Of a DNA stretch of 39,216 nt, positions 18,558 to 28,649 are shown piece after piece. Where the stretch lies: assembly GCA_004020545.1 (NCBI GenBank), contig SAQE01000011.1, positions 90,796 to 130,011 on the forward strand. Reading direction: 5' to 3'. Under the pieces are notes generated by a model that did no database searches, was not told the DNA's origin, and saw only the letters and a list, made by a program, of their open reading frames with translations. The stretch is from Mesorhizobium sp. (GTDB taxonomy: Bacteria; Pseudomonadota; Alphaproteobacteria; Rhizobiales; Rhizobiaceae). The translations under genes were made by a program, and so were the position numbers. Positions within the stretch are counted from its first letter, which is position 1; each line of letters begins with the position of its first letter.

Positions 18558-18575
18558 TGTCGCAGAATTGCGACA
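18558..18575. promoter_or_regulatory. perfect inverted repeat, probable operator of the aldehyde dehydrogenase gene
   Basis: TGTCGCA-gaat-TGCGACA, 107 bp upstream of the dehydrogenase start and just downstream of the regulator's stop. Its two-fold symmetry suits a Fis-type helix-turn-helix dimer. No -24/-12 sigma54 promoter was found between it and the gene. Confidence 0.6.
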
Positions 18576-18591
18576 GGTCAGCGCCGTGAAA

Positions 18592-19605
18592 TCAATGCGG
18601 ACGGCGGATAGCGAAACGGGCGAGCTTGCGATGCAGCGTGGCGCGCGAAATGCCGAGGCTTTGCGCCGCCGCCGAGACATTGCCGCCGGCGCGCGCCAGC
18701 GCCCGCTGGAGCACGCCGCGTTCGGCATCGTCGAGGTCTTCCCTGGCGCCTGGCGCATCACCGAGGACGTCGGCTGCCAGCAGCCCCTTGGCCAGGGCTT
18801 CGCGCGTTATGCCGAGCGCAAGGCGCGCGTTGCGCGTCGCGCCGATCACCAGATCGTCCGAGTCGACCGCAATGAGCGCGCCCGCGGTGCGCTCAGCGGC
18901 CGGGGCCAACAGAATGCGGGCGCCGGAAAACACCATGCGGAAATTCTCGGCCTCGATGCGACGCGCGGCATCGCCCACGGCGACGGCGATGAGTTGGACG
19001 AAACCCTCCGTCAGATCCGACCGGCAGGAGGACACGTCGAGCGCAGCCGCCAGATTGCCTTCGTGATCATAGACCGGCGCCGTCGTGCAACTGAGCAAGG
19101 TGTTGCGCGAAAAGAAATGCTGGTCGCGATGGATGGTGAGCGCCCGTTGGTCTGCGATGCAGGTGCCGATCCCGTTGGTGCCCTCGCTCTCCTCGCTCCA
19201 GACCGTGCCGGTCCACAGGCCCCATTCGTCGAAGGTCTCGTCATCGGCAACGGCGCCCCTGCGCTCCAAGGGAATGCCGTCGCGGTCGGCCAGCATCACG
19301 CAGCAGCCGACACCGCCGACGGCGAGGTAAAGCCGATTGAGGCTCTCTTCGGCGGCTCGGAGGAGTCGCTCCGTGCGTTGCCTGGCCTGCCTCAGTTCGC
19401 CTTCGGTCAGCCGTCTGGGCGCCTTGCGCTCGGCCGGGTCGAGACCATGCAAATGGAGGGAACGTCGCCACGAGGCGACCAACGCCGAATGGGCCGCGTC
19501 GCTTTTCGCGATCGAGGCCTGGACCAAATCCGCGTGCACGGCTGTTTGCCGTCCGATCAACCTAATCCTCCCGGCGAGCAGAACCTCCCTCTGCTCCGTC
19601 GTCAT
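18592..19605 (-). CDS. AcoR-like transcription regulator: GAF + Fis helix-turn-helix, no AAA+ domain
   Basis: The 337-residue protein starts like AcoR-family activators: SIAKSDAAHSALVASWRRSL followed by an HGLDP motif. It then has a GAF-type sensor region (about 80-220) with WSEESEGTNGIGTCIADQRA and HFFSRNTLLSCTTAPVYDHE. It ends in a Fis-type helix-turn-helix (about 295-335: LARAGGNVSAAAQSLGISRA). The AAA+ ATPase domain with GAFTGA that AcoR uses to drive sigma54 is absent; the linker between the two is only about 75 residues. It probably regulates the adjacent aldehyde dehydrogenase, through the inverted repeat 17 bp past its own stop. Confidence 0.85.
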   Translation of the reverse strand: MTTEQREVLLAGRIRLIGRQTAVHADLVQASIAKSDAAHSALVASWRRSLHLHGLDPAERKAPRRLTEGELRQARQRTERLLRAAEESLNRLYLAVGGVGCCVMLADRDGIPLERRGAVADDETFDEWGLWTGTVWSEESEGTNGIGTCIADQRALTIHRDQHFFSRNTLLSCTTAPVYDHEGNLAAALDVSSCRSDLTEGFVQLIAVAVGDAARRIEAENFRMVFSGARILLAPAAERTAGALIAVDSDDLVIGATRNARLALGITREALAKGLLAADVLGDAPGAREDLDDAERGVLQRALARAGGNVSAAAQSLGISRATLHRKLARFAIRRPH

Positions 19606-19667
19606 GTTCGCAAGAAAATATCCGACACCCGGAGCAGCTCAGCTTTCAATATAATCGCCGACCGCAA

Positions 19668-19733
19668 CAGGTTTTTGATTTTGCGCAATTCCAGGGCGGA
19701 AAATCGCTACGCATTTTTTTCCTGGAATTGCTC
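19668..19733 (+). repeat. intergenic palindromic repeat, copy A
   Basis: GCAATTCCAGG (19685-19695) and CCTGGAATTGC (19721-19731) form a perfect 11-bp inverted repeat around a GGCGGAAAATCGCTACGCA core. A related copy is at 13492-13571 in the same orientation. The element occupies most of the informative sequence in the 224-bp gap between the regulator and the beta-hydroxylase gene; no gene is seen there. Confidence 0.65.
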
Positions 19734-19829
19734 CGGAGTTCTAAAGGTCGCGTCCCGTCGGCGCCATAGGACGTTGGTTTAAGACGGGTCAGATCGAGTG
19801 ATGCTCGAACCCTCCGGTTCCGCCTGGGG

Positions 19830-20660
19830 TCAGTTGGCGGCGGCCTTCTTGGGCTTGGACGAGCCGATCATCTTCCAGTTCTTGTAGAAGACGGAATTGA
19901 TGCGCTCGACGCTGACCGAGACGATAGCAAGCATGCCCGCGATCAGGCCGGGGAACGGAGACGGGCGGACGATGTCGACGAAGACGCAATAGCGGCGTCC
20001 GTCATACTCATTGACCGAGCGGTGGAAGAGCGTGTCGTCGAAGATGAACAGCGGATTGTCGTACCAGTAGTTCTTCCTGCTGCCGCACTGGACGAAGATC
20101 TCCGCCTTCACCGGGATCAGATTGTAGAGGATGCGCAGGCTGAGCCGGAGCGGCCCGAAATGCCAGGAGGTCGATTCACGGCCGCTGAAGACCGAGACGG
20201 CTATCGTCTTGATGTATTTGAAGTCCTTGTTGAACTCGGGGACGTTGTCGATCTTGTGCTTGCCGTACCACTGGTAGACATACATACCGCGCCGGCCGGT
20301 GCCGAAATTGGCGTCGATGTCAGCGATGATCTCGTCCTTGCGCGACTTGAAGACATCCAGCACCTCGTTGATCTCGCGCTGATAGTCTTCCGGGAATTGT
20401 TCGGGCTTCCAAACGCCCGGATTGCGGTAGCACAACAGATCGATCAGCAGGTTGAACGGCGAAAGCAGCCAGGTGAACAGGCCATTGCCGAGGAAATAGC
20501 GATCGAACAGCTTCCAGTTCTTCTGGTCATTGCGCATGACGTCGATCAGGCCGCAGACGATCAGGATCGCCGTCAGGATCGGGATGAAGTAGAAGCCGAG
20601 CGCAAGAAGCAGGACTGCGATCGCAGCCTTACGAAGGGTCTTAACGGTTTGCTTTGTCAT
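19830..20660 (-). CDS. membrane-anchored aspartyl/asparaginyl beta-hydroxylase-like dioxygenase
   Basis: The 276-residue protein has a hydrophobic N-terminal segment (about 12-38), a catalytic region and a second hydrophobic segment near the C-terminus (about 236-252). The Fe(II)/2-oxoglutarate site is readable as His167-Phe-Gly169 in TSWHFGPLRLSLRI and His213 in DDTLFHRSVNEY. The H-x-G form without an acidic ligand is that of AspH-type enzymes, while LpxO lipid A hydroxylases have H-x-D. The two-anchor membrane layout resembles LpxO, so a lipid or membrane-peptide substrate is possible. It stands alone between a repeat and rarA. Confidence 0.8.
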   Translation of the reverse strand: MTKQTVKTLRKAAIAVLLLALGFYFIPILTAILIVCGLIDVMRNDQKNWKLFDRYFLGNGLFTWLLSPFNLLIDLLCYRNPGVWKPEQFPEDYQREINEVLDVFKSRKDEIIADIDANFGTGRRGMYVYQWYGKHKIDNVPEFNKDFKYIKTIAVSVFSGRESTSWHFGPLRLSLRILYNLIPVKAEIFVQCGSRKNYWYDNPLFIFDDTLFHRSVNEYDGRRYCVFVDIVRPSPFPGLIAGMLAIVSVSVERINSVFYKNWKMIGSSKPKKAAAN

Positions 20661-20816
20661 AGTGTTTCGCGCGGGAGCGCGATCCTGTTCGCATGAGCCA
20701 AATCACGGCGACCCCCGCCAGCCGTGCGCCTTAATAGGATTTTTCACGGCTCCGCACAATCTGGGTCGGAAAAGGTTCGGTGCTCAAGATTGCGCCAGCA
20801 TGGCGTTGCTCGATCG

Positions 20817-20846
20817 GTTGCGGGTGATCTTCTTCACGGCCGCAAC
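20817..20846 (-). terminator. hairpin after rarA
   Basis: GTTGCGG (20817-20823)/CCGCAAC (20840-20846) with an inner TGA/TCA pairing, 10 bp beyond the rarA stop. There is no U-tract, so it may stabilise or attenuate rather than terminate. Confidence 0.35.
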
Positions 20847-20856
20847 GCGCAAGACA

Positions 20857-22164
20857 TTACTCCCGCTCTTTGCGCAGCTTTGCCCAATATTCCAGCCGCT
20901 TTCGGATATCGCGCTCGAAGCCGCGCTCCGGCGGATCGTAGAAGGTGCGGCGGCCCATCTTTTCCGGGAAATAGTCCTGACCGGAAAAGGCATCCGGCTC
21001 GTCGTGGTCGTAGCGGTAGCCGGCGCCGTAATCCTCCTCCTTCATCAGCTTGGTCGGCGCGTTGAGGATGTGTTTTGGCGGCAGCAGCGAGCCGAACTCC
21101 TTGGCCGCTTGTGTCGCCGCCCTGAAGGCGGTGTAGACGGCGTTCGATTTCGGCGCGGTGGCGAGGTAGACGGCTGCCTCGGCGAAGGCGAGCTCGCCCT
21201 CTGGAGAGCCGAGATAGTCGTAGGCGTCCTTGGCGGCATTGGCGATGACCAGCGCCTGCGGATCGGCGAGCCCGATATCCTCCACCGCCATACGCACCAG
21301 CCGGCGGCCGAGATAGAGCGGATCCTCGCCGGCGTCGAACATGCGGGCGAGATAGTAGAGCGCGGCGTCGGGGTCCGAACCGCGCACCGATTTGTGCAGC
21401 GCCGAGATCAGGTTGTAATGGCCGTCCTGACCCTTGTCGTAGATCGGCGCGCGGCGCTGGATGACGCGCTGCAGGCCCTCCGGCCCGAACACCTCGCCCG
21501 GCTTGGCGGCGCGCCAGACTTCCTCGGCCAGCGTCAGCGAGGCCCGGCCGTCGCCGTCGCTCATGCGGATGAGCATGGCCCGCGCTTCCTCGTCGAGCGG
21601 CAGCGCCCTGCCCTCCGTTTCTTCCGCGCGCGCCAAAAGTTTGGCGATGCTCTCCTCGCCCAGCGAGCGGAACACCAGTACGCGCGCGCGGGACAAAAGC
21701 GCGGCGTTCAGTTCGAAGGACGGGTTTTCCGTCGTGGCGCCGACCAGCACCACCGTGCCGTCTTCCATGACGGGCAGGAAACCGTCCTGCTGGGCGCGGT
21801 TGAAGCGATGGATTTCATCGACGAAGAGCAGCGTCTGGCGGCCATTGGCGCGGCGCAGCTTCGCCGCCTCGAACACTTTCTTCAGGTCGGCGACGCCGGA
21901 GAACACCGCCGATATCTGCTCGAAGGCAAGATTGGTTTCGCCAGCCAAGAGCCGCGCAACCGTCGTCTTGCCGGTGCCGGGTGGCCCCCAGAAGATCATC
22001 GAGCCGAGCGAGCCGGAATCGATCAGGCGCGTCAGCGCGCCGTCCGGCCCCGTCAGATGCTCCTGGCCGACGACCTCGCCAAGGTTCTTCGGGCGCAACC
22101 GATCGGCCAACGGCCGCCCGGGCGGCGCCTTCTCCGGTTCATCGGAACTGAACAGGTCAGCCAT
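20857..22164 (-). CDS. rarA: replication-associated recombination protein A (RarA/MgsA AAA+ ATPase)
   Basis: The 435-residue AAA+ protein is related to clamp loaders and acts at stalled replication forks. It shows PLADRLRPKNLGEVVGQEHL (about 18-37), Walker A GPPGTGKTT (60-68), Walker B LLFVDEIHRFN (112-122), sensor segment VGATTENPSFELN, the Arg-finger region ALLSRARVL, and the C-terminal tetramerisation part with DPDAALYYLARMFDAGEDP and AEAAVYLATAPKSNA. The ATG at 22162-22164 is chosen because the conserved N-terminus begins there; upstream in-frame codons overlap the DegP end. It follows degP by 40 bp and is probably co-transcribed. Confidence 0.95.
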   Translation of the reverse strand: MADLFSSDEPEKAPPGRPLADRLRPKNLGEVVGQEHLTGPDGALTRLIDSGSLGSMIFWGPPGTGKTTVARLLAGETNLAFEQISAVFSGVADLKKVFEAAKLRRANGRQTLLFVDEIHRFNRAQQDGFLPVMEDGTVVLVGATTENPSFELNAALLSRARVLVFRSLGEESIAKLLARAEETEGRALPLDEEARAMLIRMSDGDGRASLTLAEEVWRAAKPGEVFGPEGLQRVIQRRAPIYDKGQDGHYNLISALHKSVRGSDPDAALYYLARMFDAGEDPLYLGRRLVRMAVEDIGLADPQALVIANAAKDAYDYLGSPEGELAFAEAAVYLATAPKSNAVYTAFRAATQAAKEFGSLLPPKHILNAPTKLMKEEDYGAGYRYDHDEPDAFSGQDYFPEKMGRRTFYDPPERGFERDIRKRLEYWAKLRKERE

Positions 22165-22204
22165 GCTTGTCTTCGAGTTGGAGCGCGACCTTCTTGGGCC
22201 GGGC

Positions 22205-23698
22205 TCAGTAACGCAACACCTGGCGCAGTGTCTGCCCGCCACGCTCGACGGTAAAGCGCCACCAGCGCGTGTCCTGCTGGGCAATTTGGGCCAGCGTCGC
22301 CGCCGTGTCGATGCTCGTGCCGTTCACCTCGCGCACGATATCGCCCGGCTGGAAGCCGAAATCGGCGGCGGGTGAATCGCGATTGATGTCGACCACGGTG
22401 ACGCCCTTCAAGTCGGTGCGCAGGCCGAGCCGCTGGGCAAGGCGCGGCGACAACTCCGCCACCTTGGCGCCGGCGAAGGGGCTGCGGCCATGCAGCGTCA
22501 TCTCGGTCGGCTTGGCGCCTTCCGGTGCCCGCTCCAGAGCGATCTCCAGCGTCGCCTGCTGGCCCTTGCTCAGCACGGCGAAGGTCGCCTTGGAGCCGAT
22601 CGACAGCGTCGCCATGCGATAGTCCAGCGCCTCGATGCTTTCGACCGGCGCGTTGTTGAGCGAGAGCACCACGTCGCCGGGCTTGAGCCCGGCCTTGCCG
22701 GCCGGTCCCGCCGCATCGACCGACGAGACCAGCGCGCCGGTCGGCTTTTCGATGCCGAGTGATTCCGCGATCTGCGGCGTCACCGCCTCGAATTCGGCGC
22801 CGATATAGGGCCGCTCGAAGAAATCGAGCCCTGCCTTGGCGGCGTCGGCGAAGGCGCGCACCATGTTCGCCGGGATGGCGAAGCCGATGCCGATCGAGCC
22901 GCCGCTGCGGCTGTAGATCGCCGTGTTGATGCCCACCAGCTGGCCACCCATGTTGATCAAAGCGCCGCCGGAATTGCCGGGATTGATGGCCGCGTCGGTC
23001 TGGATGAAGTAGCCAGAGTCGGAGACGCCGATATGGCTGCGGGCAAGTGCGGAAACGATGCCGCCGGTGGTGGTCTGGCCGACGCCGAACGGATTGCCGA
23101 TGGCGAGCACAAGGTCGCCAACCTCGAGCGCGTCGGAATCGCCGATGGCGATCACGGGGAACGGCTTGTCGGCCGAGATCTTCAGCACGGCAAGATCGAG
23201 CGTCTCGTCCTTGAGCATGACCTTCGAGGTGAACTCGCGCCCGTCGGCGGTCGCGACCTTCACCTCGTCGGCGTCCTTGATGACATGGTAGTTGGTGACG
23301 ATGACGCCGCTCGGATCGACCAGCACTCCGGAGCCCAGCGAGGATTGCGCGCGCGGCCGGGCTCGGCCGAAGAACTCCTCGAAGAAGGGATCGCCCTCGA
23401 AGGGCGAGGTCACCTTGGCGGTCTGCGAGGCATAGACATTGACCACGGCGGGCGCCGTCTGCTTGACCAGCGGCGCGAAGGAAAGCTGTACTTCCTCGCG
23501 GCCGAATGGGACGCGCTTGTCAGGCCCCGAAGTGGCATTCTCGCCTTCGACGCCATGCAGCAGATCGGTCAGCACATCGGAGAGGCCAGGATCGGCCGGC
23601 TTGGCTGCGTCCTCGGCCAGGGCCTGTCTGGCGCCAGGTGCCGCGGCGAAAGCGGCGAGCGCGCAAACTGCAATGAGAAACAGCCGTTTGAAGTGCAT
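22205..23698 (-). CDS. periplasmic DegP/HtrA-type serine protease with two PDZ domains
   Basis: The 497-residue protein begins with a signal peptide (cleavage after AQALA-like residues near 28; here RQALA-ED). The trypsin-like domain carries the triad His138 (VTNYHVI), Asp168 (ETLDLAVL) and Ser243 (NPGNSGGALINM). Two PDZ domains follow, with GLKPGDVVLSLNNAPVESIE and FGFQPGDIVREVNGTSID. It acts in periplasmic protein quality control. DegP, DegQ and DegS types cannot be separated with certainty, but two PDZ domains exclude DegS. It lies between rplQ and rarA, with a terminator between rplQ and it. Confidence 0.93.
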   Translation of the reverse strand: MHFKRLFLIAVCALAAFAAAPGARQALAEDAAKPADPGLSDVLTDLLHGVEGENATSGPDKRVPFGREEVQLSFAPLVKQTAPAVVNVYASQTAKVTSPFEGDPFFEEFFGRARPRAQSSLGSGVLVDPSGVIVTNYHVIKDADEVKVATADGREFTSKVMLKDETLDLAVLKISADKPFPVIAIGDSDALEVGDLVLAIGNPFGVGQTTTGGIVSALARSHIGVSDSGYFIQTDAAINPGNSGGALINMGGQLVGINTAIYSRSGGSIGIGFAIPANMVRAFADAAKAGLDFFERPYIGAEFEAVTPQIAESLGIEKPTGALVSSVDAAGPAGKAGLKPGDVVLSLNNAPVESIEALDYRMATLSIGSKATFAVLSKGQQATLEIALERAPEGAKPTEMTLHGRSPFAGAKVAELSPRLAQRLGLRTDLKGVTVVDINRDSPAADFGFQPGDIVREVNGTSIDTAATLAQIAQQDTRWWRFTVERGGQTLRQVLRY

Positions 23699-23844
23699 TC
23701 CGAATCCTCCAGATCAGGCGCCATTGTCCCGACGATTGTGCAGAATGAAAGGCTAATGCACGGAAATCAGGTGCTTGTCGCGCAAAAGCATGAGCCTGCG
23801 TGCGAAAATCCGCCCGCTCCCGGGCTCAGCCCCCAAAATGCAAA

Positions 23845-23862
23845 AGGGGCCCGCAGGCCCCT
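23845..23862 (-). terminator. terminator of the ribosomal protein operon (after rplQ)
   Basis: A perfect 7-bp stem AGGGGCC (23845-23851)/GGCCCCT (23856-23862). In the minus-strand RNA it runs into UUUUGCAUUUU. It lies 26 bp past the rplQ stop, separating the alpha operon from degP. Confidence 0.8.
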
Positions 23863-23888
23863 CGCAGTCACTTCCGAAAACCGAGGCC

Positions 23889-24320
23889 TCAGGCGGCCGC
23901 GGCTTCCTCGTTGCCGCCTTCGGCCTCGAGGCGGGCGCGGTCGGCGGCGCCCTTGGCCGAGGTGTCGCGGTCGACGAACTCGATGACCGCCATCGCGGCA
24001 TTGTCGCCCTTGCGGAAGCCCGCCTTCATGATGCGCAGATAGCCACCGTTACGCTGCGCGTAACGCGGCGCAATCGTGTCGAACAGGCGCTTCACGACCG
24101 GCTCGTTGCCGATCTGGGCGATGACCTGACGACGGGCGTGCAGGTCGCCGCGCTTGCCGAGCGTGACGAGCTTCTCGACGATCGGACGCAGGTCCTTCGC
24201 CTTCGGCAGGGTGGTGACGATCTGCTCGTGCTCGATCAGAGACACAGCGAGGTTGGCGAACATCGACTTGCGGTGGCTTACGCTGCGGGCGAAGCGACGG
24301 CCTTTGAAACCGTGGCGCAT
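23889..24320 (-). CDS. rplQ: 50S ribosomal protein L17
   Basis: 143 residues, starting [20 protein letters not shown], with the L17 core [20 protein letters not shown]. The acidic, Ala-rich C-terminal tail is a usual alphaproteobacterial extension. L17 sits near the exit tunnel of the large subunit. It is the last gene of the alpha operon, 104 bp after rpoA. Confidence 0.98.
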   Translation of the reverse strand: MRHGFKGRRFARSVSHRKSMFANLAVSLIEHEQIVTTLPKAKDLRPIVEKLVTLGKRGDLHARRQVIAQIGNEPVVKRLFDTIAPRYAQRNGGYLRIMKAGFRKGDNAAMAVIEFVDRDTSAKGAADRARLEAEGGNEEAAAA

Positions 24321-24424
24321 GGCTCTTTTCCTTCTTCAGTTGTTCAAGAGGCCACGGCCTCTGATGGTTTTCCGCATGACCGTCGGATCGAGCGGCTCGC
24401 GCCGCCGATCCTTGGAATTCATGC

Positions 24425-25435
24425 TCAATATTGGTCTTCGTAACGTTTTGCGAGGTCTTCGATGTTTTCCGGCGGCCAGTCCGGCACTTCCATGCCGAGG
24501 TGCAGGCCCATCGCCGCCAGCACTTCCTTGATCTCGTTCAGCGACTTGCGGCCGAAGTTCGGGGTGCGCAGCATCTCGGCTTCGGTCTTCTGGATCAGGT
24601 CGCCGATATAGACGATGTTGTCGTTCTTGAGGCAGTTGGCCGAACGCACCGAGAGTTCCAGCTCGTCGACCTTCTTGAGCAGCGCCGGGTTGAAGGCGAG
24701 CTCGGTGACGGCCTCGGTGGCGACTTCCTTCTGCGGCTCGTCGAAGTTGACGAACAGGCTGAGCTGGTCCTGCAGGATGCGGGCGGCGAAAGCCACCGCG
24801 TCCTCGCCCGAGATCGAGCCGTCGGTCTCGATCGTCATGGTCAGCTTGTCATAGTCGAGAACCTGGCCCTCGCGGGTGTTCTCGACCTTGTAGGAGACCT
24901 TCTTGACCGGCGAGTAGAGGCTGTCGACCGGGATCAGGCCGATCGGCGCGTCCTCGGCGCGGTTGCGCTCGGCCGGCACATAGCCCTTGCCGGTGTCGAC
25001 GGTGAATTCCATGCGGATCTCGGCGCCCTCGTCCAGCGTGCAGATCACGTGGTCGGGGTTGAGGATCTCGACGTCGCCGACGGTCTGGATGTCGCCGGAG
25101 AGCACGGCGCCCGGGCCCTGCTTGCGCACGACCATGCGCTTGGGACCATCGCCTTCCATGCGGATGGCGATTTCCTTGATGTTGAGCACGATGTCGGTCA
25201 CGTCCTCGCGCACGCCGGCGATGGACGAGAATTCATGCAGCACGCCGTCGATCTGCACGGCGGTGACGGCCGCACCGCGCAGCGAAGACAGAAGCACGCG
25301 CCGCAGCGCGTTGCCGAGGGTGAGGCCGAAGCCGCGTTCGAGCGGCTCGGCCACCAGCGTGGTCAGCGTCTTCTTCTTCGACGAGAACTCGATCTTGTTC
25401 GGCTTGATCAGTTCCTGCCAGTTTTTCTGGATCAT
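24425..25435 (-). CDS. rpoA: RNA polymerase alpha subunit
   Basis: 336 residues. The N-terminal dimerisation domain includes [20 protein letters not shown]; the C-terminal DNA/activator-binding domain includes [20 protein letters not shown] and [18 protein letters not shown]. The ATG at 25433-25435 begins the conserved [27 protein letters not shown] ribosome site and a perfect hairpin (25455-25479) lie just upstream. It is in the alpha operon between rpsK and rplQ. Confidence 0.98.
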   Translation of the reverse strand: MIQKNWQELIKPNKIEFSSKKKTLTTLVAEPLERGFGLTLGNALRRVLLSSLRGAAVTAVQIDGVLHEFSSIAGVREDVTDIVLNIKEIAIRMEGDGPKRMVVRKQGPGAVLSGDIQTVGDVEILNPDHVICTLDEGAEIRMEFTVDTGKGYVPAERNRAEDAPIGLIPVDSLYSPVKKVSYKVENTREGQVLDYDKLTMTIETDGSISGEDAVAFAARILQDQLSLFVNFDEPQKEVATEAVTELAFNPALLKKVDELELSVRSANCLKNDNIVYIGDLIQKTEAEMLRTPNFGRKSLNEIKEVLAAMGLHLGMEVPDWPPENIEDLAKRYEDQY

Positions 25436-25454
25436 GGTGTCTTCCTTCCTTTGA

Positions 25455-25493
25455 CCCGCCACCATCCAATCGTGGCGGGCAGCCTGGAATTGC
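25455..25493 (-). promoter_or_regulatory. hairpin upstream of the rpoA ribosome site, with adjacent repeat half-site
   Basis: CCCGCCAC (25455-25462)/GTGGCGGG (25472-25479) is a perfect 8-bp stem, 19 nt before the rpoA start. Next to it lies CCTGGAATTGC (25483-25493), identical to one arm of the repeat at 19668-19733. Function unknown. Confidence 0.4.
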
Positions 25494-25534
25494 CGCGGAG
25501 GAGCGCCTCGGCGCTCACGCGGTGTTCAAAAATA

Positions 25535-25924
25535 TTAGACGCGGCGCTTCTTACGCGGGCGGCAGCCATTGTGCGGGATCGGCGTCACATCACGGATCGA
25601 GGTGATGGTGAAGCCGGCGGCCTGCAGGGCGCGCAGCGCCGATTCGCGACCGGAGCCGGGTCCGCAGACCTCGACCTCGAGCATGCGCATGCCGTGTTCC
25701 TGGGCCTTCTTGGCGACGTCTTCGGCAGCCATCTGGGCGGCGAACGGGGTCGACTTACGCGAACCCTTGAAGCCCTGGGCGCCTGCCGACGACCAGGCGA
25801 TCGAATTGCCCTGCGCGTCGGTGATGGTGATCATCGTGTTGTTGAAGGTCGAATTAACGTGGGCAACGCCCGACGAGATGTTCTTGCGTTCGCGACGGCG
25901 AACACGAGCGGCTTCCTTGGCCAT
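25535..25924 (-). CDS. rpsK: 30S ribosomal protein S11
   Basis: 129 residues ending in the basic [10 protein letters not shown] tail. The S11 signatures [20 protein letters not shown] and [20 protein letters not shown] are present. S11 sits on the 30S platform near the E and P sites. It lies 126 bp after rpsM; that gap contains a repeat. Confidence 0.98.
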   Translation of the reverse strand: MAKEAARVRRRERKNISSGVAHVNSTFNNTMITITDAQGNSIAWSSAGAQGFKGSRKSTPFAAQMAAEDVAKKAQEHGMRMLEVEVCGPGSGRESALRALQAAGFTITSIRDVTPIPHNGCRPRKKRRV

Positions 25925-25982
25925 GGTTGTCCTTTCAGTTGATCTCTACACCGCCGTAACGCCAGCGGCTCCACCTTTAGAA

Positions 25983-26047
25983 GCGAGTAGTGAAATAGCG
26001 AATAGCGAATAGAACCCTACTCGCTAAACAGCTACTCGCTATTCGCT
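25983..26047. repeat. GCGAATAG-type short repeats forming hairpins between rpsM and rpsK
   Basis: AGCGAATAGCGAATAG (25997-26012) pairs with CTACTCGCTATTCGCT (26032-26047) with one mismatch, and GCGAGTAG (25983-25990) pairs with CTACTCGC (26017-26024). The 8-mer GCGARTAG thus recurs on both strands. The block ends 3 bp before the rpsM stop codon. Confidence 0.6.
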
Positions 26048-26050
26048 GAC

Positions 26051-26419
26051 TTACTTCTTCTTGCCGGCGATCGCCTTGGCCGGGCCCTTGCGGGTGCGCG
26101 CATTGGTGTGCGTGCGCTGGCCGCGGACCGGCAGCGAACGGCGGTGACGCAGGCCGCGATAGCAGCCAAGGTCCATGAGCCGCTTGATGTTCATCGAGAC
26201 TTCGCGGCGCAGGTCGCCTTCGACCTGGTAGTCGCGGTCGATCGTCTCGCGGATCTGCAGCACTTCCGCGTCGGTCAGTTGGTTGACACGGCGGTCCGCC
26301 GGGATGCCGACCTTGTCGACGATCTCCTGGGCAAACTTCTTGCCGATGCCGTGAATGTACTGAAGCGCGATGACGACGCGCTTGTTGGTCGGAATGTTGA
26401 CGCCGGCTATACGAGCCAT
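26051..26419 (-). CDS. rpsM: 30S ribosomal protein S13
   Basis: 122 residues, starting [20 protein letters not shown] and [10 protein letters not shown], with the conserved [20 protein letters not shown] segment and a basic tail. S13 contacts the 50S subunit and P-site tRNA. It follows adk after a 207-bp gap that may hold an internal promoter; rpmJ, often found before rpsM, is absent. Confidence 0.98.
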   Translation of the reverse strand: MARIAGVNIPTNKRVVIALQYIHGIGKKFAQEIVDKVGIPADRRVNQLTDAEVLQIRETIDRDYQVEGDLRREVSMNIKRLMDLGCYRGLRHRRSLPVRGQRTHTNARTRKGPAKAIAGKKK

Positions 26420-26626
26420 TTCTTCTCATCTCCATGTGGGCCGGACGTGCCGGCGCTATCTAAGTTGCCCCGCGTCCGGTGGAGGCCGGCCCTTGCGGGA
26501 GTTTCCTGGTTCAAAACGACTGCCCTGCCCTTGCGGGCAAGCAAAGTCCATGCCTGACAGGAAGACGGGCCGCCATACCCCAATGGCTCCCTCCAGTCAA
26601 GCGCAATCTTCACTTGTCGGAACGGC

Positions 26627-27213
26627 CTACCTCGCCGTCGCCGCGAGCACCGTCTCGATCTCCGCGGTCACCGCGTCGATACTGGCCATGCCGTCGACGG
26701 TCTTCAGCCTGCCTTTGGCGTAATAATAGCCGGTCAGCGGCGCCGTCTTCTTGTAGTATTCCCGCAGGCGCTCCTCGAACACAGCCGGGTTATCGTCCTT
26801 GCGCACCGGCTGGCCCGCGGCCTTGGCGTCCTCGGCGCGCTTGATGATGCGCCCCACCAGCGCCTTGTCGTCGACGACGAGCTCGATGACGCAGTCCAGC
26901 GCAATGTTGCGCTCCGAAAGCATGGCCTCCACGGCATCGGCCTGTATCAGCGTGCGCGGATATCCGTCGAGGATGAAGCCTCTGGCGCAATCGGGCTGGT
27001 CGATCCGTTCGGCAACGATCGCGTTGACGATCGCATCCGACACCAGCTCGCCGGCATCCATCACCGCCTTGGCACGCTTGCCGACCTCGGTTCCGGCCTG
27101 GACGGCGGCACGCAGCATGTCACCCGTCGAAAGCTGAGGTATGCCATGTTTGTCTACCAGTCTCTGTGCTTGCGTCCCCTTGCCCGCTCCTGGCGGCCCA
27201 AGCAATATCAGCC

Positions 27214-27217
<4 letters not shown>
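26627..27217 (-). CDS. adk: adenylate kinase (short, LID-less form)
   Basis: 196 residues with the P-loop [16 protein letters not shown] and [20 protein letters not shown]. After [17 protein letters not shown] the chain goes directly to [20 protein letters not shown], so the longer LID insertion of the E. coli enzyme is missing. This short form is usual in alphaproteobacteria. The start overlaps the secY stop by 4 nt (ATGA), indicating coupled translation. Confidence 0.97.
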
Positions 27218-28554
<1,337 letters not shown>

Positions 28555-28649
28555 GCCTGATTCTCCGCTAGGTCACGCTCGATGCCCGCAGCTCAGGCGG
28601 TGCGTGTCACCGAAGCTCACGAGATAAGCTCCGGACCGTAAACATGCAA

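Noticed and set aside
25483-25493. Third full copy of the CCTGGAATTGC repeat
   Set aside because: Only one arm matches and the rest of the element is missing, so it is reported as a half-site and not as a repeat copy.
26420-26626. rpmJ (L36) or another small gene in the adk-rpsM gap
   Set aside because: No frame with the L36 zinc-ribbon pattern is present; only GC-rich inverted repeats such as TGCCC-ttgc-GGGCA are seen.
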